Notes: generated by a model not told the origin, from the sequence alone. 58,780 nucleotides of DNA from Huintestinicola sp050874005 (GCF_050874005.1 NZ_JBNMJV010000017.1:1-58780); one strand, 5' to 3'; shown: positions 42,768 through 52,015, numbered from the stretch's first letter. Numbers and translations are program-made.

Positions 42768-45071
42768 AACTTTTTTCTCCTTTTTGTGTTTGGGTTTAAT
42801 TTTTTTATCCTTATCGGCATTGTGAATGTCGATAAAATTCAGTCTGAGAGCGTTTGTTACAACGCAGAAGCTGGACAGGCTCATCGCCGCTGCGGCGAAC
42901 ATCGGGTTCAGCTGCAATTTAAACAGCGGTATCCACACTCCTGCCGCAAGGGGTATGCCTATGGCGTTATAGATAAATGCCCAGAAAAGGTTTTGCTTTA
43001 TATTTCTGAGAGAGGCACGGCTGAGACGTATTGCTGCAGGGACATCTGTGAGCCTGCTTTTCATCAGTACCACGTCTGCCGCATCAATTGCCACGTCAGT
43101 CCCTGCGCCGATTGCAATTCCCACATCTGCCCGGGTGAGGGCAGGGGCGTCGTTTATGCCGTCGCCCACCATTGCCGTTCTGCCCTCTGCGGACAGCTTT
43201 CGGATAACGCTTTCCTTGCCCTCGGGCAGTACTTCTGCAATGACCTCGTCCACTCCCGCAAGCCTTCCTACGGCTTTGGCGGTACGCTTATTATCACCTG
43301 TGAGCATTACCGTTCTGATACCCATTCTGCGAAGCTCCGAGACCGCTCGGGGGCTGTCCTCCTTAATAACGTCCGCAACGGCTATCATTCCCATAAGTCT
43401 GCCGTTTTCCGAGAAGAAAAGGGGAGTTTTGCCCTCTTCCGAGAGAGACTGTGCCTTTGCCTGTATTTCCTCGGAAATGTCTGCGTGAGTGCTTATGAAT
43501 TTCAGATTGCCCCCGTATATTTCCCTGCCTCCGCAATGTGCCGAAAGACCGCTGCCTGCATATGCCCTGAAATCTGTGACCTCAAAAGGCGTGATGTTCT
43601 GTTCCTCGGCGGCGAGGACGATGGCTTTGGCAAGGGGGTGCTCGCTTTTTTTCTCTGCGGAATATGCGGCTTGCAGAAGCGCTTCGGGGGAAATATCATT
43701 TGCAGGGATAATGTCTGTGACCTTTGGCGCACCCTCGGTGATTGTCCCTGTTTTGTCGAGAGCGACTATCTCCACCTCGCCTGCTGCTTCAAGTGAAGCA
43801 GCTGTTTTAAACAGTATGCCGTTTTTAGCTCCCACTCCGTTTCCCACCATTACCGCTACGGGAGTGGCAAGTCCCAATGCACAGGGACAGCTTATCACAA
43901 GCACCGAGATGCCTCTTGCAAGTGCAAACCCTGCGGTCTGTCCCGCAAGCAGCCATACGACCGTTGTAACGGCGGCTATAGCTATTACCGCAGGGACGAA
44001 CACTCCCGAAACCTTGTCGGCGGTTTTGGCGATGGGTGCTTTGGTTGCCGCTGCGTCGCTTACCATTTGTATGATGTGAGAAAGGGCGGTATCCTCGCCA
44101 ACATTGACCGCTTCGCACTTTAAAAATCCCGACTGATTTATGGTTGCGGCGGAAACTCTGTCACCCGCCGTTTTGTCCACGGGAATACTTTCGCCTGTTA
44201 GAGCTGATTCGTTTACGGCGCTTTCGCCCTCAATGACTTTTCCGTCCGCAGGAATGCTCTCTCCCGGGCGGACAACGAATATATCTCCCTTATTGACCTC
44301 GTCTGCGGGAATGGTCTCCTCCGCTCCGTTCCTTATTATCGTGGCGGTTTTGGGAGCAAGCTTTATGAGACTTTTCAGAGCGTCGGTAGTCTTGCCCTTG
44401 GAGCGGGCTTCAAGCATTTTTCCCACGGTTATGAGCGTAAGTATCATCGCTGCGGATTCAAAGTAGAACTCGTGCATCAGGCTCATAACTCCTTCGCTGT
44501 CGCCCTTTACCTGTGCATCGGTCATTGCGAAAAGGGCATAAACGCTGTATATGAATGCCGCAGATGAACCTATCGCCACAAGGGAGTCCATATTTGGAGC
44601 TTTATTTGCAAGAGCTTTAAAGCCGCTTATGAAAAATTTCTGGTTTATTACCATTATTATAACGGTGAGCAGGAGCTGGACAAGTCCCATTGCAACGTGA
44701 TTTCCCTCAAGAAAAGCGGGAAGTTCCCAGCCCCACATCATATGACCCATTGAGACATACATCAGCAGGAGAAGAAATCCTACAGACCATATAAGCCTTT
44801 TTTTCAGCAGGGGATAGTCCCTGTTTTCAAGCTCCGCCGCCGCTTCGTCTGCGCTTTTGCGGCTCTTTTCGGCGCCCTTTGGGGAGGCTCCGTAGCCTGC
44901 CGCTTCCACTGCAGATATTATTTCCTCGGGTGAAGCCGTTCCCTCCACGCCCATTGAATTTGTGAGCAGGCTCACCGAGCAGGAAGTCACGCCCTTGACC
45001 GCCGAGACAGCCTTTTCCACACGTGCGCTGCAGGCGGCGCAGCTCATTCCCGTAATATTATACTGTTTCAA
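42558..45071 (-). CDS. copA: Copper-exporting P-type ATPase with C-terminal CopZ domain
   Basis: P1B-type ATPase of 837 residues that exports Cu+. N-terminal metal-binding domain (GMSCAACSARVEKA, about 8-21), membrane helices, the CPC motif (SCPCALGLATPVAVM), phosphorylation Asp in ALDKTGTITEG, HP motif (SEHPLAKA), and GDGINDAPALTRAD. The last 69 residues form a second heavy-metal domain (MTKTLKIEGMMCGHCEAAV, from residue 769), like a free CopZ chaperone joined by a Lys-rich linker (KPKHKKEKK). A strong AAAGGAG lies about 11 bases before the Met of this tail (42767). TTG start at 45071 with AAAGGAAAAG. Follows csoR by 13 bases. Confidence 0.95.
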   Translation of the reverse strand: MKQYNITGMSCAACSARVEKAVSAVKGVTSCSVSLLTNSMGVEGTASPEEIISAVEAAGYGASPKGAEKSRKSADEAAAELENRDYPLLKKRLIWSVGFLLLLMYVSMGHMMWGWELPAFLEGNHVAMGLVQLLLTVIIMVINQKFFISGFKALANKAPNMDSLVAIGSSAAFIYSVYALFAMTDAQVKGDSEGVMSLMHEFYFESAAMILTLITVGKMLEARSKGKTTDALKSLIKLAPKTATIIRNGAEETIPADEVNKGDIFVVRPGESIPADGKVIEGESAVNESALTGESIPVDKTAGDRVSAATINQSGFLKCEAVNVGEDTALSHIIQMVSDAAATKAPIAKTADKVSGVFVPAVIAIAAVTTVVWLLAGQTAGFALARGISVLVISCPCALGLATPVAVMVGNGVGAKNGILFKTAASLEAAGEVEIVALDKTGTITEGAPKVTDIIPANDISPEALLQAAYSAEKKSEHPLAKAIVLAAEEQNITPFEVTDFRAYAGSGLSAHCGGREIYGGNLKFISTHADISEEIQAKAQSLSEEGKTPLFFSENGRLMGMIAVADVIKEDSPRAVSELRRMGIRTVMLTGDNKRTAKAVGRLAGVDEVIAEVLPEGKESVIRKLSAEGRTAMVGDGINDAPALTRADVGIAIGAGTDVAIDAADVVLMKSRLTDVPAAIRLSRASLRNIKQNLFWAFIYNAIGIPLAAGVWIPLFKLQLNPMFAAAAMSLSSFCVVTNALRLNFIDIHNADKDKKIKPKHKKEKKVMTKTLKIEGMMCGHCEAAVKKALEAVNGVVSAEVSHEKGTAVVTLSAPADDAVLRKAVEDKDYTVLGIE

Positions 45072-45084
45072 TATACTTTTCCTT

Positions 45085-45384
45085 TCATTTCATCAGCCTT
45101 TGGAGGGTATCGAGCAGCTCGTCTATGACCTCGTCCTTTCCCTCTCTTATATCATCTGCAACACAGGTGCGGATATGTGTGCCCAGAAGCTCTTTATTAA
45201 ATGAGTTGACGGCGGCGGTGACGGCGGCTGCCTGCACCATTATATCCGGGCAATAGGCGTCTCTTTCCACCATACCCTTAATGCCCCGAATCTGTCCCTC
45301 GATGCGGTTAAGTCTGTTGATAAGGCGCTTCTTTTCGTCGTCGGTTCGCTGCTTTGAGTCGTGGCAGCGGCAGCATTTTGCCAT
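45085..45384 (-). CDS. csoR: CsoR-type copper-sensing repressor
   Basis: Four-helix repressor of 99 residues of the DUF156/CsoR family. The copper-binding triad is present: Cys45 (AYCPDI), His70 (GTHIRTC) and Cys74. It releases DNA on binding Cu+. Located directly before copA, with its own operator inside the promoter spacer at 45418-45446, so it should repress the csoR-copA unit. Confidence 0.93.
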   Translation of the reverse strand: MAKCCRCHDSKQRTDDEKKRLINRLNRIEGQIRGIKGMVERDAYCPDIMVQAAAVTAAVNSFNKELLGTHIRTCVADDIREGKDEVIDELLDTLQRLMK

Positions 45385-45417
45385 TTTATCAGTCCTTTAC
45401 GTGCTTTTTATGCTTAT

Positions 45418-45446
45418 ATTATATACCCCCGTGGGGTATTTGTCAA
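45418..45446 (-). promoter_or_regulatory. csoR-copA promoter with CsoR operator in the spacer
   Basis: Minus strand: TTGACA (45446-45441), 17-base spacer, TATAAT (45423-45418). The palindrome ATACCCC-CGT-GGGGTAT (45423-45439) sits between the boxes and matches the known G/C-rich CsoR site, so bound CsoR would block RNA polymerase. Confidence 0.85.
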
Positions 45447-45573
45447 GGGCAATATCATAATTTTTTATATACTATAATTAACTATGATTTTAGGATATAA
45501 CGGAAAATCCGACATCATTATTATCAAAATATGCCCAAATATGCATTACTTGTTTAAATTATAAAAAAGATAC

Positions 45574-45602
45574 TTGATTTTTGACAGAAAATAATGTATA
45601 AT
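45574..45602 (+). promoter_or_regulatory. Promoter of Fe-S scaffold-GGGtGRT operon
   Basis: TTGATT (45574-45579), 17-base spacer, TATAAT (45597-45602). The gene starts at 45669. Confidence 0.6.
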
Positions 45603-45668
45603 TGTTTTATGCGATGTCGGAGTCTTTTTTCTGCATCGGCGAAAATTTGAAAGGAGTTTGTAACTAAT

Positions 45669-46361
45669 ATGATCTATTCTCATGAGGTTGAAACAATGTG
45701 CCCCGTGGCACAGGGCGTTGCACACGGTGCTGCTCCGATCCCCGAAGAAGCAAAGTGGGTAAAGGCTAAGGAAATCAAGGACATTTCCGGCTTCACACAC
45801 GGCATTGGCTGGTGTGCTCCTCAGCAGGGTACCTGTAAGCTTACCCTCAACGTTAAGGAGGGCGTTATCCAGGAGGCTCTCGTTGAGACTATCGGATGTT
45901 CCGGTATGACCCACTCCGCTGCTATGGCTGCTGAGATCCTTCCCGGCAGAACCATTCTCGAGGCTCTTAACACAGACCTGGTTTGCGATGCTATCAACAC
46001 AGCTATGAGAGAACTTTTCCTCCAGATCGTTTACGGACGTTCACAGTCTGCATTCTCTGAGGATGGTCTTGTTGTAGGCGCAGGACTCGAGGACCTCGGT
46101 AAGGGCCTCCGTTCACAGGTTGGTACAATGTACGGTACTCTCGCAAAGGGTCCCCGTTACCTTGAAATGACCGACGGTTATGTTACAGGTATTGCTCTCA
46201 ACGCTGATAAGGAGATCATCGGCTACCAGTTCGTTAACTTTGGTAAGATGATGGACTTCATCAAGGGCGGAGATGATGCAAACACAGCATTTGAGAAGGC
46301 TAAGGGTCAGTATGGCCGTGTAGCTGACGCTGTTGAGATCATCGACCCCAGAAAGCAGTAA
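45669..46361 (+). CDS. NifU-N-like iron-sulfur cluster assembly scaffold protein
   Basis: Protein of 230 residues related to the IscU/NifU N-terminal scaffold: ALVETIGCSGMTHSAAMAAEILPGRTILEAL, with further cysteines in MCPVAQ, GWCAPQQGTC and LVCDAIN. AAAGGAG upstream. It has the 31-base-distant GGGtGRT gene as partner, a pairing that is conserved in Clostridia. Codon use suggests strong expression. Confidence 0.8.
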   Translation: MIYSHEVETMCPVAQGVAHGAAPIPEEAKWVKAKEIKDISGFTHGIGWCAPQQGTCKLTLNVKEGVIQEALVETIGCSGMTHSAAMAAEILPGRTILEALNTDLVCDAINTAMRELFLQIVYGRSQSAFSEDGLVVGAGLEDLGKGLRSQVGTMYGTLAKGPRYLEMTDGYVTGIALNADKEIIGYQFVNFGKMMDFIKGGDDANTAFEKAKGQYGRVADAVEIIDPRKQ

Positions 46362-46392
46362 TCACTGAAATATAATTAAGGAGGTTATAATA

Positions 46393-47394
46393 ATGGCTTT
46401 ATTTGAATCATATGAAAGAAGAGAAAAGCAGATTCTCGAGGTTCTGGGTAAGTACGGAATCAACTCCATTGAAGAGTGTGCAGATATCTGCAAGGCTAAG
46501 GGCTTTGATCCTTACAAGATCACAGAAGGCATTCAGCCTATCTGCTTTGAGAATGCTAAGTGGGCTTACACTGTAGGCTGCGCTATTGCAATCAAGAAGG
46601 GCTGCACAAGAGCTGCTGACGCTGCTGCTGCTATCGGAGAGGGCCTCCAGGCTTTCTGTATCCCCGGTTCTGTTGCTGATCAGAGAAAGGTTGGTCTCGG
46701 TCACGGAAATCTCGGCAAGATGCTCCTTGAGGAGGAGACAAAGTGCTTCGCATTCCTGGCAGGTCACGAGTCCTTCGCTGCTGCTGAGGGTGCTATCGGT
46801 ATTGCTGAGAAGGCAAACAAGGTTCGTAAGGAACCTCTTCGTGTTATCCTCAACGGTCTCGGCAAGGACGCTGCTCAGATCATTGCTCGTATCAACGGCT
46901 TTACATACGTTGAGACTGAGATGGATTACTACACCGGCGAGGTCAAGGAAGTATTCCGCAAGTCTTACTCCGAAGGCCTCAGAGCTAAGGTTAACTGCTA
47001 CGGCGCTAACGACGTAACAGAGGGCGTTGCTATTATGTGGAAGGAAGGCGTTGACGTTTCCATCACAGGTAACTCCACCAACCCCACTCGTTTCCAGCAC
47101 CCCGTTGCAGGCACATACAAGAAGGAATGTGTTGAAAAGGGCAAGAAGTACTTCTCCGTTGCTTCCGGCGGCGGCACAGGACGTACTCTCCACCCCGATA
47201 ACATGGCTGCAGGTCCTGCTTCCTACGGCATGACCGATACTATGGGCAGAATGCACTCCGACGCTCAGTTTGCTGGTTCTTCTTCCGTTCCCGCTCACGT
47301 TGAGATGATGGGTCTTATCGGTATGGGCAACAATCCTATGGTTGGTGCTACTGTTGCTTGTGCTGTTGCTGTTGAAGAGGCTATGAAGGCATAA
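46393..47394 (+). CDS. GGGtGRT family protein
   Basis: Protein of 333 residues that carries the family signature VASGGGTGRTLHPDN (about residues 255-269) and FCIPGSVADQRKVGLGHGNLGKM. Highly conserved clostridial family of unknown function. AAGGAGG upstream of ATG. The last codons (…EEAMKA, stop) form the attachment site of the mobilizable element: the DNA from 47364 is repeated at 55313, and both copies code Met-Lys-Ala-stop, so insertion leaves the protein intact. Confidence 0.88.
   Translation: MALFESYERREKQILEVLGKYGINSIEECADICKAKGFDPYKITEGIQPICFENAKWAYTVGCAIAIKKGCTRAADAAAAIGEGLQAFCIPGSVADQRKVGLGHGNLGKMLLEEETKCFAFLAGHESFAAAEGAIGIAEKANKVRKEPLRVILNGLGKDAAQIIARINGFTYVETEMDYYTGEVKEVFRKSYSEGLRAKVNCYGANDVTEGVAIMWKEGVDVSITGNSTNPTRFQHPVAGTYKKECVEKGKKYFSVASGGGTGRTLHPDNMAAGPASYGMTDTMGRMHSDAQFAGSSSVPAHVEMMGLIGMGNNPMVGATVACAVAVEEAMKA
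47364..47390. repeat. attL: 27-bp direct repeat of the mobilizable element
   Basis: The 27 bases at 47364-47390, from TGTTGCTGTTGAAGAG to AAGGC, are identical to 55313-55339. Lies in the last codons of the GGGtGRT gene. Confidence 0.95.
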
Positions 47395-47458
47395 TAGCAA
47401 CGTATTTACGTGCTTTCACGCTATTTCCGAACTTACTGAAACAGCTGATTTTTACCTT

Positions 47459-47503
47459 GTAATACACAAGTAATACACAGGTAATACACACTCGTAATAC
47501 ACA
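47459..47503. repeat. Arm-type integrase-binding repeats, left end
   Basis: Four copies of GTAATACACA at 47459, 47470, 47481 and 47494. Related copies at the right end (AAATACACA near 55259 and GTAATACACA at 55269) support a role in recombination. Confidence 0.7.
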
Positions 47504-47552
47504 AATGCAAGTCTGGGCAGAGAGCTTTTTCTCTGTCAGACTTGCATTTTTG

Positions 47553-48599
47553 TTACTTGATTTTTTCAATCTCTGTACGAAGATTTTCTATTGTTCTGTG
47601 AGTATAAACACGCTCGGTAACATCATTGACGTTGTGACCGATAATGAGCTTCAGGCAATACTCGTTCAGATCTGCTTCCTTTGCCCGTGTAATGAATGTG
47701 TGACGTACTTCATGGGGAATGTGATCCATATTCAGGCGTTCCATTATCTCCTTGAATCTGGTATAGTACATTCCATAGTCCATTTCCGAGCCATTCTTAC
47801 CGTTATCATCGTAAAACAGCTGTATTCTGTCGGGATCGTACCATTTCTCTACCAATGGACGTATTCTGGAATGTATCGGAACGCATCTGTTTTTGCCTGC
47901 TTCGGTTTTCATACCGCCTGTCATAGTGCCGCTTTCAAGGTCAATATCAGCGGTTTTCAGCGTAGCAAGCTCCTGTGGACGCCACCCCGAATAGATGCCT
48001 ATAAGTATCATATCCACAAAGGGAATGTCAATGTTGTCCCAAAGCAGCTGTATTTCTTTTTCAGAAAAAGGCTTTCGGCTGCGTTCAGGCTCTTCCTTTT
48101 TTACGCTGTTACAGAGGGCTGCATAATCCTTATCAACGATCTCGTGTTTGAGGGCATATCGGAACATCAGATTATAAAGCGATTTCATTCGGTTCTTCGT
48201 GTCTGCTCCTATCTGTGCGTCCTTTATCGTACCTTCCATATGAGAGGGACGAATGTCCTTCATTCGCATATTCCAAAGGGGCTTGCTGTGGTTATATGCA
48301 GATTTCCACGTTCTCCGGGCAGAGGGTACAATGGTTTCAAAATGCTCGGCAGACCATTTTTCATAAACCTCGCTGAAAGTAATGGAGTTGGTATTTATAT
48401 CGTATGGATTTTCGTTGTAGTTGGCAAGAGCAACCAAGGCTTCCTGCTTTGTAGCGTAATATCCGATAGTGAGATATTGTTGTTTTACAGTACCGCTTTG
48501 CTCGTCCAAAAGCCACCCCGAAGTCTTGCGTGCTCTCCAAGGCTTTCTGCGCTTGCCCGGCAGCTTATGAACGGAGCCGTAGCTGTTTGGCTGTTTCAT
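47553..48599 (-). CDS. Tyrosine recombinase (integrase)
   Basis: Protein of 348 residues that inserts and excises the element. An N-terminal arm-binding domain, a core-binding SAM-like domain (about 73-165) and the catalytic domain (about 175-340). The catalytic residues are visible: Arg in IYSGWRPQEL, His-x-x-Arg in PHEVRHTFI, His in IIGHNVND, and nucleophile Tyr in TERVYTHRT. It is reached by transcription from the mob side; starts at ATG with AGGAAAAC. Confidence 0.93.
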   Translation of the reverse strand: MKQPNSYGSVHKLPGKRRKPWRARKTSGWLLDEQSGTVKQQYLTIGYYATKQEALVALANYNENPYDINTNSITFSEVYEKWSAEHFETIVPSARRTWKSAYNHSKPLWNMRMKDIRPSHMEGTIKDAQIGADTKNRMKSLYNLMFRYALKHEIVDKDYAALCNSVKKEEPERSRKPFSEKEIQLLWDNIDIPFVDMILIGIYSGWRPQELATLKTADIDLESGTMTGGMKTEAGKNRCVPIHSRIRPLVEKWYDPDRIQLFYDDNGKNGSEMDYGMYYTRFKEIMERLNMDHIPHEVRHTFITRAKEADLNEYCLKLIIGHNVNDVTERVYTHRTIENLRTEIEKIK

Positions 48600-48617
48600 T
48601 TGTTTTCCTCCCCGAAT

Positions 48618-50351
48618 TTATCTCTCATAGTAATTATTTGTGCGTTCAGGTTCTATGAAATGGCTCATATTTTCTCTGATCTCGCTGTCAATAGCACTTT
48701 TGTCGATGGAATCAAACTCGCCGAGCTTTCGGAAAATATTATCCGTAAACAGGCTGATACCTGTTGCAAGTGCCTTGCTTATCCCCGAAAGTCCTCGGTT
48801 ATATTGATCCGAATATACAAGGGCATTCAGAGCGAGTACCGCCTTAATAAATGACTGCTTTATAAAGGAAAGCTGTTCGGTGAGCTTGTCAATGAGCGAC
48901 CTGCTTTCGGAAATTTCCCTTTCAGCTTCGGCAATGCGGTTTTTAGTTCTGTCTATGAAAATTTGAACCATTTCAATCGGAGTCTTGTCCTTCATCTGTG
49001 ACCAAGGCAAGCGAAGTTCGTCACTCACAAGTTGGTCAATAGCGTGATTTTCGTTCTGCAGCTCCCTGATTTTTTCTTCCGCATCGGTTTTATCATCTTT
49101 GAACGGAATGCCAAGTGCCTGACGTATATACAGTATCTCCGATGTTTTTGTATCTCGTTCCTCCTTGACTTTACGAACCTCACGCTCCAATTCCGAATAC
49201 CTCTTATTAAGTTCAAGCTGTTCATTGTATTCATTTTCGGCAGCTTTTAGCTTTTTCTCAGCCTTTGCTTCAAGCTCCTGCAGCTTCATCTTTTCAATTT
49301 CAACAGCATTTGCAGCGTCGCTTACACGCCTTTCGGAAGATCTGACTTTTTCCTCACGTTTATCAAGCTCCGAGCTTCGGTCAGCTAAGCGGGACAGGCT
49401 TTCCGATTCCTTAACGGATATTTCCACTTCACGCTTATCAAGTTCCTGCTTACGATGCTCAATGCTGTCACTTTTCCGTTTGATTTCGATTGACTGAACA
49501 GCTACAGCCTTTTTCTGTGTTTCAAGCTGTTCAAATTCTTCTGGAGATACCGTTATGTTATGTGAAAGAAGCTGTTTCTTTCCGATAACTACTGTTTCTT
49601 CTGCAACAAGCTCCATTTCACGAAGCGGTGTTAATTCTTCGTTCAGCCTTTTCTTCTCTTCCTGTATTTCACGATATTCCTCACAAGTAAAGCTGTGACC
49701 TCTGCTTTCTTCGGGCGGTGCGATAATAAATCCGTGAGATTCGCATATTTCGGTAAACACCTGGCGTTCGTGTGCTCTCCATTTAATTGCGGCATCCTTT
49801 CCCGTGTACCCCATTTCTGCAAGAGCCTGTGCCATTGCATTCCGTGTGTCAATCCCGGTTTTGTAATGACCTATCGGAATGTAGTCAATATGCAAATGCG
49901 GTGTAGCCTCGTCCATATGTATTACAGCATTGAACACAAAGAAATTCGGATTGTTTTTCAGATAATGCTCCATATACTCCTGCAAACACTGTTTTGCGAT
50001 TTCGGCATCGGGTGTTCCGCAGCCTGTGTCGTTCATTGTACCTACCTGAACCAGATCCTCATAGAAGCTTTTCTGCTTGTTATTTCCGATAATAGTATAT
50101 TCGCAGATTTTGTGATTAAACAAATGCGTGTAATAGTCAGTCTGTATCCTACGGCACTTTCGTGTCTGCTTCTTGTTGTACCGCTCTATTGCTCCGTCAA
50201 AAAGTGTTCGGTATGCTTCTTCCAGTGGAATGCTAACCAACACAACATTTTGCGGTGTGCGTGTCGGGTCAATATTCTTTGCACTGAACACTCTGTTATT
50301 GTGAGTAAGGCTGCCTTTGCCTACTTCGTGGGATATTCTTTTTCCTTCCAT
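48618..50351 (-). CDS. MobV/Pre-type relaxase with long coiled coil
   Basis: Protein of 577 residues. The N-terminal relaxase domain (about 1-215) has NVVLVSIPLEEAYRTLFD and the metal/His motif HMDEATPHLHIDYIP, as in plasmid recombination (Pre/Mob) enzymes; the DNA-nicking residue cannot be picked out with certainty. The middle (about 220-460) is a long coiled coil; the C-terminal part is helical. It should nick at oriT, probably at 50380-50600 just upstream, and lead the strand into a recipient. ATG with GAAAGGAG. Confidence 0.88.
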   Translation of the reverse strand: MEGKRISHEVGKGSLTHNNRVFSAKNIDPTRTPQNVVLVSIPLEEAYRTLFDGAIERYNKKQTRKCRRIQTDYYTHLFNHKICEYTIIGNNKQKSFYEDLVQVGTMNDTGCGTPDAEIAKQCLQEYMEHYLKNNPNFFVFNAVIHMDEATPHLHIDYIPIGHYKTGIDTRNAMAQALAEMGYTGKDAAIKWRAHERQVFTEICESHGFIIAPPEESRGHSFTCEEYREIQEEKKRLNEELTPLREMELVAEETVVIGKKQLLSHNITVSPEEFEQLETQKKAVAVQSIEIKRKSDSIEHRKQELDKREVEISVKESESLSRLADRSSELDKREEKVRSSERRVSDAANAVEIEKMKLQELEAKAEKKLKAAENEYNEQLELNKRYSELEREVRKVKEERDTKTSEILYIRQALGIPFKDDKTDAEEKIRELQNENHAIDQLVSDELRLPWSQMKDKTPIEMVQIFIDRTKNRIAEAEREISESRSLIDKLTEQLSFIKQSFIKAVLALNALVYSDQYNRGLSGISKALATGISLFTDNIFRKLGEFDSIDKSAIDSEIRENMSHFIEPERTNNYYER

Positions 50352-50379
50352 AATTGCGTTCTCCTTTCAAGTAAATTTT

Positions 50380-50603
50380 GTGGTGTGCGGATAGAGTTCT
50401 GTTACTCTTTCCAAGAGTAACCCCGAGGTACTATTGGACATTCCGCACACTCCATATCCAATAGTTCGGGGCTCTCCGAGGGGGATTTCGCTTTCTGCGG
50501 AAAGCGATGGAAAGCTGACGCTTTCCCAATAGCGTGACGATGCGTGTCGATGGTGACGGTCTTTTTGACACCGCATCCACTCCTCAAAACATCGTCACGA
50601 CCG
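50380..50603. other. Candidate origin of transfer (oriT)
   Basis: About 220 bases between the RepA-like and relaxase genes filled with inverted repeats: GTGTGCGGA/TCCGCACAC (50383-50391, 50442-50450), TTACTCTT/AAGAGTAA (50402-50420), CTATTGGA/TCCAATAG (50431-50464), CGTGACGATG/CATCGTCACG (50533-50542, 50590-50599). The density of repeats directly upstream of a relaxase start fits oriT; the nick site is not known. Confidence 0.55.
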
Positions 50604-51764
50604 TCACGCATCGACACGGCTGATTTCGCCTTCCAGCCAAAATCGCACAAGCCGTCCGTTATGAGTACGCTTGCTTTCGTAGCGGATACCATATTCATTA
50701 TATAGCCTTCCCGAATTAACATTCAGTTTCAGCGTAAGCGTGTTTGGCTTAATTTCGATACCAAGCAAAGATACCAATTCGGTAGGAGAACCTTGCCATT
50801 CGGGATTATTGCTGTTGATGAATTCCGAGATTTTCTCCAATATCGGTTCGGGCGGATTTTTCCAAAGTTCCGTTTCTGCCTTTTCAAGCTCCCAAGCAAG
50901 AGTTTCACGATTTCGGGTAACGTGCAGCTTCTGGTCCTGCTGATCACGTCCCGATATTTCAAGTACAGCTTTATCGGAAGTTCGCTTTTCCTTATACAGA
51001 AGAAATGCTCCGTCCGCTGCTCCGAGAAGTCCGTTGGTTCCCGAGATCATATCAAAGTTATCGTCCGATTTCTGTTTACGGGTGTGATGAACAAGCAAAA
51101 GACATATCTTATTTGCATCTGAAAATTTTTTCAGCTGAGAGATAATATCATAATCGTTCCCATAGCTGAACGATTCACCCGAGGTTTCACGGACTTTCTG
51201 CAATGTATCAATTATAATAAGTGCGGTATCACGGTGCTCAGCAATAAATCCGCTTAACTGCTCGGTCAAGCCTTTTCCAAGCTGATTTGAGGTTACGGAA
51301 AAGAATAAATTGTCTGTACTTTCCGTTCCAAACATTCGGTATAAACGGCTTTGCAGGCGGCGGTAATCATCTTCGAGAGCAAGATAAAGAACAGTACCTT
51401 TGCGAACGGGATAGTTCCAAAGCGGTGTCCCTGTGCTGACGTGATATGCAAGCTGTGCCATAAAAAAGCTCTTGCCGAGTTTCGGCGCTCCGACAAAAAG
51501 ATAAGTTCCCGGGTACAGCAATCCGTCAATTATCGGTGGACTGCTGTAAAAGACGCTTTCATACAGTTCTGACATTGAAACGGTTTTTATGTATGACGAA
51601 TCCAACTCCCGAAGAAAATCCATCTGCATACGGCGAAAATTTTCCTCGCAGATATTGAAGTTCTCGCTCGTATCTGTTATAATAGTATTGGTGTTATTGC
51701 CTGACTGCTCCGCATCTGCGCCAACAGATGAGATCGGGGCGGTCATTTTTTCTTCCTGCATCAT
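50604..51764 (-). CDS. RepA-like AAA ATPase/helicase of the element
   Basis: Protein of 386 residues with a RecA/RepA-type ATPase: Walker A YLFVGAPKLGKSFFMAQL (about 86-103), Walker B LIIIDTLQKVR (about 178), then LLLVHHTRKQ. The C-terminal 90 residues look like a winged-helix. Similar to the hexameric replicative helicase RepA found in mobilizable elements; it may support replication of the excised circle. The start ATG lies five bases after the stop of the preceding small gene on the minus strand. Confidence 0.8.
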   Translation of the reverse strand: MMQEEKMTAPISSVGADAEQSGNNTNTIITDTSENFNICEENFRRMQMDFLRELDSSYIKTVSMSELYESVFYSSPPIIDGLLYPGTYLFVGAPKLGKSFFMAQLAYHVSTGTPLWNYPVRKGTVLYLALEDDYRRLQSRLYRMFGTESTDNLFFSVTSNQLGKGLTEQLSGFIAEHRDTALIIIDTLQKVRETSGESFSYGNDYDIISQLKKFSDANKICLLLVHHTRKQKSDDNFDMISGTNGLLGAADGAFLLYKEKRTSDKAVLEISGRDQQDQKLHVTRNRETLAWELEKAETELWKNPPEPILEKISEFINSNNPEWQGSPTELVSLLGIEIKPNTLTLKLNVNSGRLYNEYGIRYESKRTHNGRLVRFWLEGEISRVDA

Positions 51765-51769
51765 ATAGT

Positions 51770-52015
51770 TCAGTCACCGTCCGTTCCTGTGGGAGCTGCT
51801 TCGGCAAAGTAGCCAAGCTCCTCCCATACCTTTTTATCGGGGCAATAGTAGCTATACTCGCTGGAGCCGTCGTTTTTATAGGCGAACCCGAACTTGAGTA
51901 TTCCACGCTGCAGCCCGACTCTAAGAAACTGTGCGCTTTTTCCCGTTGCCTGTGCGATTTCCACAAGCGGAACATTCCTGCCCGTGAATTTGGGCGGGGT
52001 AATTGTGTAATTCAT
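51770..52015 (-). CDS. Small DNA-binding/excisionase-like protein
   Basis: Protein of 81 residues: VPLVEIAQATGKSAQFLRVGLQRGILKFGFA resembles a MerR-like excisionase helix-turn-helix. It probably helps excision or regulates the operon that follows (RepA-like, relaxase, integrase). ATG with AAAGGAGG. Divergent from the regulator gene at 52196. Confidence 0.65.
   Translation of the reverse strand: MNYTITPPKFTGRNVPLVEIAQATGKSAQFLRVGLQRGILKFGFAYKNDGSSEYSYYCPDKKVWEELGYFAEAAPTGTDGD

Noticed and set aside
46408..47400. 330-codon open frame opposite the GGGtGRT gene
   Set aside because: Ser/Leu-rich mirror of a strongly codon-biased gene; no ribosome site.
47505..48854. 449-codon open frame opposite the integrase
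   Set aside because: Antisense shadow spanning the integrase and part of the relaxase gene; no ribosome site or family.
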